Source: Christensenella sp. UBA1224 | GTDB taxonomy: Bacteria > Bacillota > Clostridia > Christensenellales > Aristaeellaceae | Direction of reading: 5' to 3' | DNA length: 8,561 bases | NCBI GenBank assembly: GCA_002309235.1 | Contig: DBXA01000151.1 | Span: 1 to 8,561, forward strand | Part shown: positions 6,624-8,561 of the stretch, in pieces | Layout of the letters: every line of letters begins with the position of its first letter | How positions within the stretch are numbered: position 1 is the stretch's first letter | Notes under the pieces: generated by a model | What the model was told of the DNA's origin: nothing | The model's database searches: none | Seen by the model: only the letters and a program-made list of their open reading frames with translations | Program-made: the position numbers and the translations under genes

Positions 6624-7271
6624 AAAGTAAGGCAGAAGGAGTCCGTAAAGCTCATCCGTATCCGCCGCGATCGCCTGTGCCCCGGCCATAAGAAGCTGTT
6701 CACGCGTGGAAAAGCCCCAGCTCACACCGATAAAAGGCATACCCAGGTTCCCGGCTGTCTGGATATCCACGTACGAATCCCCTACATAGATCCCATCCTC
6801 CCGGGAAAAGCCTAACTCCTTAAGCAGTCTGAGCGCCGTGTCCGGTGCAGGCTTCTTCGGCATATCCTCGAATGTGCCGATACAACCGTCCATCTGCGGC
6901 AGATGCTTTTCCACAAGTCTTCGCACTGCCGAATCGTATTTGTTGGATATCACACAGGCGCGTATCCCTGCCTCGTGCAGCCTGTCCACGAGACGGCACA
7001 CCCCGGGATACGCTCTCGTTCTGACATCCATGTTCTTTTCATATTCACCAGTAAAAACTTCAAAGCCGCGCGCAATATCCGCATCTTTTGCGTACGGCGG
7101 CATCGCATCCTCCAGCATTGCCCGAACACCGCGGCCCACAAAGCCCAGCATCTCTGCCGAGCTTCTTTCGGGAAATCCGCACGCACGCAGCGCAGCGTTC
7201 ACAGCTGAGCGCAAGTCCTCCAGCGTATCGAGCGTAGTGCCGTCAAGATCAAAAAGGACTATCTTTTTCAA
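6618..7271 (-). CDS. HAD family hydrolase, phosphoglycolate phosphatase-like
   Basis: A 217-residue haloacid-dehalogenase-superfamily phosphatase of the Gph type, acting on small phosphorylated metabolites in the cytosol. Starting from TTG 7271, motif I is FDLDGTTLD (nucleophile D8, acid/base D10), followed by an alpha-helical cap (about 18-85). Motif II is VISNKYD (S109), motif III is KKPAPD (K140) and motif IV is YVGDSYVD (D165, D169). SWGF (184-187) also fits Gph. The TTG is preferred because GGGAGGG (7278-7284) lies 6-7 nt before it and LKKIVLFDLDGT then aligns with the normal family N terminus. ATG 7277 touches the SD, and ATG 7334 lies upstream of the predicted promoter. It is first in the four-gene operon and overlaps the methyltransferase reading region. 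Pyrophosphatase PpaX or another phosphatase cannot be excluded. Confidence 0.88.
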   Translation of the reverse strand: MKKIVLFDLDGTTLDTLEDLRSAVNAALRACGFPERSSAEMLGFVGRGVRAMLEDAMPPYAKDADIARGFEVFTGEYEKNMDVRTRAYPGVCRLVDRLHEAGIRACVISNKYDSAVRRLVEKHLPQMDGCIGTFEDMPKKPAPDTALRLLKELGFSREDGIYVGDSYVDIQTAGNLGMPFIGVSWGFSTREQLLMAGAQAIAADTDELYGLLLPYFR

Positions 7272-7277
7272 ATACAT

Positions 7278-7284
7278 CCCTCCC
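7278..7284 (-). promoter_or_regulatory. Ribosome binding site that decides the TTG start of the HAD gene
   Basis: GGGAGGG on the minus strand directly abuts ATG 7277 with no spacing but lies about 7 nt from the in-frame TTG 7271. Normal SD spacing therefore selects the TTG. Confidence 0.6.
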
Positions 7285-7301
7285 GTACAGCTTACGGAAC
7301 A

Positions 7302-7330
7302 AGTATATACCTTCCCGGGAAGGCTGTCGA
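7302..7330 (-). promoter_or_regulatory. Promoter of the minus-strand HAD-MTase-M24-ASRT operon
   Basis: On the minus strand TCGACA (7330-7325, 5 of 6 to TTGACA) and TATACT (7307-7302, 5 of 6 to TATAAT) are separated by exactly 17 nt. Transcription would begin near 7295, leaving a leader of about 24 nt that contains the SD. The spacer holds a perfect 14-bp palindrome (7310-7323). Confidence 0.6.
7310..7323. promoter_or_regulatory. Perfect 14-bp palindrome in the promoter spacer (possible operator)
   Basis: CCTTCCCGGGAAGG is its own reverse complement and fills nearly the whole gap between the -35 and -10 of the HAD operon promoter. A protein bound here would block RNA polymerase. No regulator family is recognised from the motif. 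Confidence 0.4.
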
Positions 7331-7353
7331 GCATACATGGCTTCCATATACGC
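7331..7353. repeat. Imperfect inverted repeat between divergent promoters (possible operator)
   Basis: GCATACATGG (7331-7340) and CCATATACGC (7344-7353) are inverted copies matching at 8 of 10 positions around a CTT centre. The element directly abuts the -35 of the minus-strand promoter and lies 14 nt before the -35 of the plus-strand promoter, a position from which one regulator could act on both. Confidence 0.35.
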
Positions 7354-7367
7354 AGGCTCCCTCAATC

Positions 7368-7396
7368 TTTACATATTTATCTGTTTCTGGTATATT
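7368..7396 (+). promoter_or_regulatory. Promoter of the secreted-protein gene
   Basis: TTTACA (7368-7373, 5 of 6) and TATATT (7391-7396, 5 of 6) are spaced by exactly 17 nt, with TGG before the -10 forming a TGn extension. Transcription would start near 7403, close to the SD at 7414. This is one of the best consensus promoters in the window. Confidence 0.65.
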
Positions 7397-7413
7397 TTGT
7401 CTATCCCAATCAG

Positions 7414-7419
7414 AAAGGA
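7414..7419 (+). promoter_or_regulatory. Ribosome binding site that decides the TTG start of the secreted protein
   Basis: AAAGGA overlaps the ATG at 7419 and lies 8 nt before the in-frame TTG 7428. The TTG gives a normal signal peptide N terminus beginning with a lysine at position 2. Confidence 0.5.
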
Positions 7420-7427
7420 TGATCCTC

Positions 7428-8021
7428 TTGAAGTGCATGCTCAGTATGACCCTCTCGGTGATCCTGCTCCTGAGTCTCTCCTTTGGTACAATTGCAGAAG
7501 AAGAAACGACCTATACACCCGATCCGTACGGTGTCCTCCTTTTCACCCTGACAAGGGAAGGACTGTCTTACCTGAAGGCCCCGGAAAAAGTAAGCGTCCG
7601 TGTCGATGAGATAAACAGTAATTTTTATCTGGTCACCTTTACGGAGGAGACATCCGCCTATTATGCGTTCTCTGTTTTCTTTGACGAGAAGGGGATCAGC
7701 AATATCAAACACACCAGTGTCTTCCGGGATGATGAGCTTTTAGATATCAACGATTACGCCGCGTATTCCCAATGGCTTATCGAAAAGTATGGAGAACCAA
7801 TGTACACGCAAGCGAGCGAAGAGAAGCTCGATCAGCCTGCCGGCTTCCCGAAAGGCGAAATGTGGACACAAGCAAAGGGACAATTTACGCCTGTACGCTT
7901 TGAAACATGGATCCTGCCCATGCCGGACGGCACATCGATGCTGCTGCATCACTATGAATTCGCTGCAGCTGACGGTAAAACAGCCGGTTCTGTCGCCGTG
8001 TTCGCGCCATATACCGCGTAA
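7428..8021 (+). CDS. Predicted secreted protein of unknown function
   Basis: I do not recognise this 197-residue protein. The N terminus is a clear Sec signal peptide: Lys2, a hydrophobic core SVILLLSLSF (10-19) and a GTIA cleavage-like site before EEE (about 23/24). No lipobox cysteine stands at the cleavage site, so it should be released or held on the wall rather than lipid-anchored. The mature part (about 174 residues) looks like one globular domain, rich in aromatic and beta-prone stretches such as FYLVTFTEETSAYYAFSVFF, then a YSQWLIEKYGEPMYT segment and a late HHYEF. The IEKYGEP pattern resembles small secreted domains that estimate 'chain and GEP turn', but no family can be named. Start TTG 7428 is chosen by SD spacing; ATG 7419 would add three residues. 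It has its own promoter and is divergent from the HAD operon, with terminator-like hairpins after it. Confidence 0.8.
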   Translation: MKCMLSMTLSVILLLSLSFGTIAEEETTYTPDPYGVLLFTLTREGLSYLKAPEKVSVRVDEINSNFYLVTFTEETSAYYAFSVFFDEKGISNIKHTSVFRDDELLDINDYAAYSQWLIEKYGEPMYTQASEEKLDQPAGFPKGEMWTQAKGQFTPVRFETWILPMPDGTSMLLHHYEFAAADGKTAGSVAVFAPYTA

Positions 8022-8061
8022 AGACCGCATACCCTGACCGGATACAGCCCGGAAAGCCTGC

Positions 8062-8081
8062 CAATTCGAAAATTGTTTTTT
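8062..8081 (+). terminator. Weak AT hairpin followed by six Ts
   Basis: CAATT (8062-8066) pairs with AATTG (8071-8075) around a CGAA tetraloop, followed at once by TTTTTT (8076-8081). The stem has only five pairs, mostly A-T, so it may terminate poorly; it is 41 nt past the stop of the secreted protein. Confidence 0.35.
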
Positions 8082-8095
8082 CCGCGGCCCATGAC

Positions 8096-8137
8096 TGCGG
8101 TGCATCTAAGATACCCTTGCACCGCATTTATACTTTT
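8096..8137 (+). terminator. Intrinsic terminator of the secreted-protein gene
   Basis: TGCGGTGCA (8096-8104) pairs perfectly with TGCACCGCA (8118-8126) around a 13-nt loop, followed by the T-rich tail TTTATACTTTT (8127-8137). It stands 75 nt past the stop of the secreted protein. Confidence 0.6.
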
Positions 8138-8189
8138 GTGATATTTGTTTTCAAACTGACGTCACAAAACGTCACAAATTGTTATAACA
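8134..8189. repeat. Cluster of TTTGTGA/TCACAAA half-sites, tandem repeat and palindromes
   Basis: ACGTCACAAA occurs twice head to tail (8159-8168 and 8169-8178), a 10-bp period of one helical turn. Its core TCACAAAA (8162-8169) is the exact inverse of TTTTGTGA (8134-8141). TGACGTCA (8157-8164) and TGTTATAACA (8180-8189) are perfect palindromes. All lie just upstream of the promoter at 8206-8234, roughly -107 to -52 from the predicted start, a position suited to an activator. Confidence 0.5.
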
Positions 8190-8205
8190 GGTACCGTAAA
8201 AAAAG

Positions 8206-8234
8206 TTGTCCGCAAAAGCAGAATATGGTATGAT
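8206..8234 (+). promoter_or_regulatory. Promoter of the DUF624-like gene
   Basis: TTGTCC (8206-8211, 4 of 6) and TATGAT (8229-8234, 5 of 6) are separated by exactly 17 nt, with TGG making an extended -10. Seven As (8198-8204) directly precede the -35. Transcription would start near 8241. Confidence 0.6.
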
Positions 8235-8326
8235 ATTATATATTTATATGCGGATGTCCGGCTTGGTCCCGAACGGGGAACAACTGTCGGCATATGCGGA
8301 AAAGCAACTGATGGAGGCAAGAACAC

Positions 8327-8561
8327 ATGTCCGGACTTTTCAACACATATTATTACGGAAAAGCAGGCAAAGCCGATTATACCGTCGATCAGATGCCCGC
8401 GAACAGGATATCCCTTTTTTTCACCGTTCTCAGGCAGAATATCGGGAACCTTATCAAGCTCAACCTGATCTACGATGTCTTTTGTCTTCCCATGATCGTC
8501 TGGATCGCGATGAATATCATGGTCTTTAATTCGTTCGAGGAACAAGCAACCGCCGTGACCA
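8327..8561 (+). CDS. DUF624/YesL-like integral membrane protein, N-terminal part
   Basis: An open frame from ATG 8327 runs off the right edge (78 complete codons). GGAGG (8313-8317) lies 9 nt upstream. The protein begins MSGLFNTYYYGKAGKADY, resembling the short G-L-F-N-x-x-Y-Y-x-x-G-K-G lead of clostridial DUF624 proteins. A strongly hydrophobic segment follows at about 42-67, including LIKLNLIYDVFCLP, which fits the L-x-x-L-N-L-L-x-x-x-F-x-L-P first helix of the family. There is no cleavable signal peptide. DUF624/YesL proteins are several-helix membrane proteins of unknown role, often next to sugar ABC transporters and polysaccharide-degradation genes. A clostridial DUF624-related membrane protein is my best call; other transport-associated membrane proteins are possible because only the first helix is visible. 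Confidence 0.7.
   Translation, partial: MSGLFNTYYYGKAGKADYTVDQMPANRISLFFTVLRQNIGNLIKLNLIYDVFCLPMIVWIAMNIMVFNSFEEQATAVT

Larger units (their letters stand above)
8022..8326. other. Intergenic region of 305 nt: terminators, repeats, promoter and leader
   Basis: No gene is seen here. In order it holds two terminator-like hairpins (8062-8081, 8096-8137), an inverted and a tandem repeat with two palindromes (8134-8189), a run of seven As (8198-8204) that could act as an UP element, a promoter (8206-8234), and a leader of about 86 nt. The leader contains a repeated ATATGCGGA (8246-8254 and 8292-8300) and an SD. An ATG-started frame from 8248 lacks an SD and is not considered coding. Confidence 0.6.

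Noticed and set aside
6618..7271. Beta-phosphoglucomutase rather than Gph-type phosphatase
   Set aside because: The motif II region VISNKYD and the GDSYVD/SWGF motifs fit Gph/PpaX phosphatases better, and no maltose or trehalose phosphorylase gene is nearby.
8134..8169. Rex or CRP operator (TTGTGA ... TCACAA)
   Set aside because: Both need about 6 nt between half-sites; here the gap is about 20 nt, so the site would not fit a single dimer of either protein.
8206..8529. Open frame through the leader (ATG 8248) as a gene or uORF
   Set aside because: It has no SD, overlaps the promoter and the better-supported DUF624-like frame, and its translation past 8327 is a shadow of that gene.

Overview
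The window looks like a chromosomal stretch from a Gram-positive anaerobe of the Firmicutes, most likely class Clostridia. The reasons are strong GGAGG-type Shine-Dalgarno (SD) sites, sigma-A-like promoters with 17-nt spacers and TGn extended -10 boxes, moderately high GC, TTG starts, short intrinsic terminators, and protein relatives (ApeA-type M18 peptidase, YbxB-type methyltransferase, short TcdA, DUF624-like membrane protein) that are typical of that group. Taxonomy is inferred from memory of these families, not from a search. No mobile element, CRISPR array, tRNA or rRNA was seen.

Layout, left to right. (1) 1-294 (+) is the C-terminal end of a sugar phosphate isomerase/epimerase-like TIM barrel. 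It is followed by a structured terminator/leader region (309-424) and a promoter (451-479). (2) 526-4496 (+) holds ApeA-like M18 aminopeptidase, a GC hairpin, TatD-family nuclease/hydrolase, TcdA (tRNA ct6A dehydratase) and KdgK (2-keto-3-deoxygluconate kinase). The last three are translationally coupled or nearly so. (3) A strong hairpin at 4517-4547 ends both this run and the opposing operon. (4) 7330-4559 (-) is a four-gene operon: HAD phosphatase (Gph-like), YbxB-like methyltransferase, M24 Xaa-Pro-type peptidase, and a homologue of the Anabaena sensory rhodopsin transducer (ASRT). Junctions overlap or are 15 nt or less. (5) 7278-7427 is a compact divergent control region with promoters in both directions and two inverted repeats. 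(6) 7428-8021 (+) is an unrecognised secreted protein. (7) 8022-8326 is an intergenic region with terminator-like hairpins, a tandem 10-bp repeat, palindromes and a promoter. (8) 8327-8561 (+) is the start of a DUF624/YesL-like membrane protein that runs off the window.

How they fit together: most genes are housekeeping or peptide/carbohydrate catabolism. M18 and M24 peptidases would finish peptide degradation. KdgK phosphorylates KDG from uronate/pectin breakdown, and the isomerase fragment and DUF624-like gene are also typical of sugar-utilisation neighbourhoods. The small ASRT-family protein has no rhodopsin nearby and is most simply read as a soluble small-molecule (possibly sugar) binding protein. 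The least explained parts are the secreted orphan, the divergent regulatory region that controls it, and the repeat-rich region before the DUF624-like gene.
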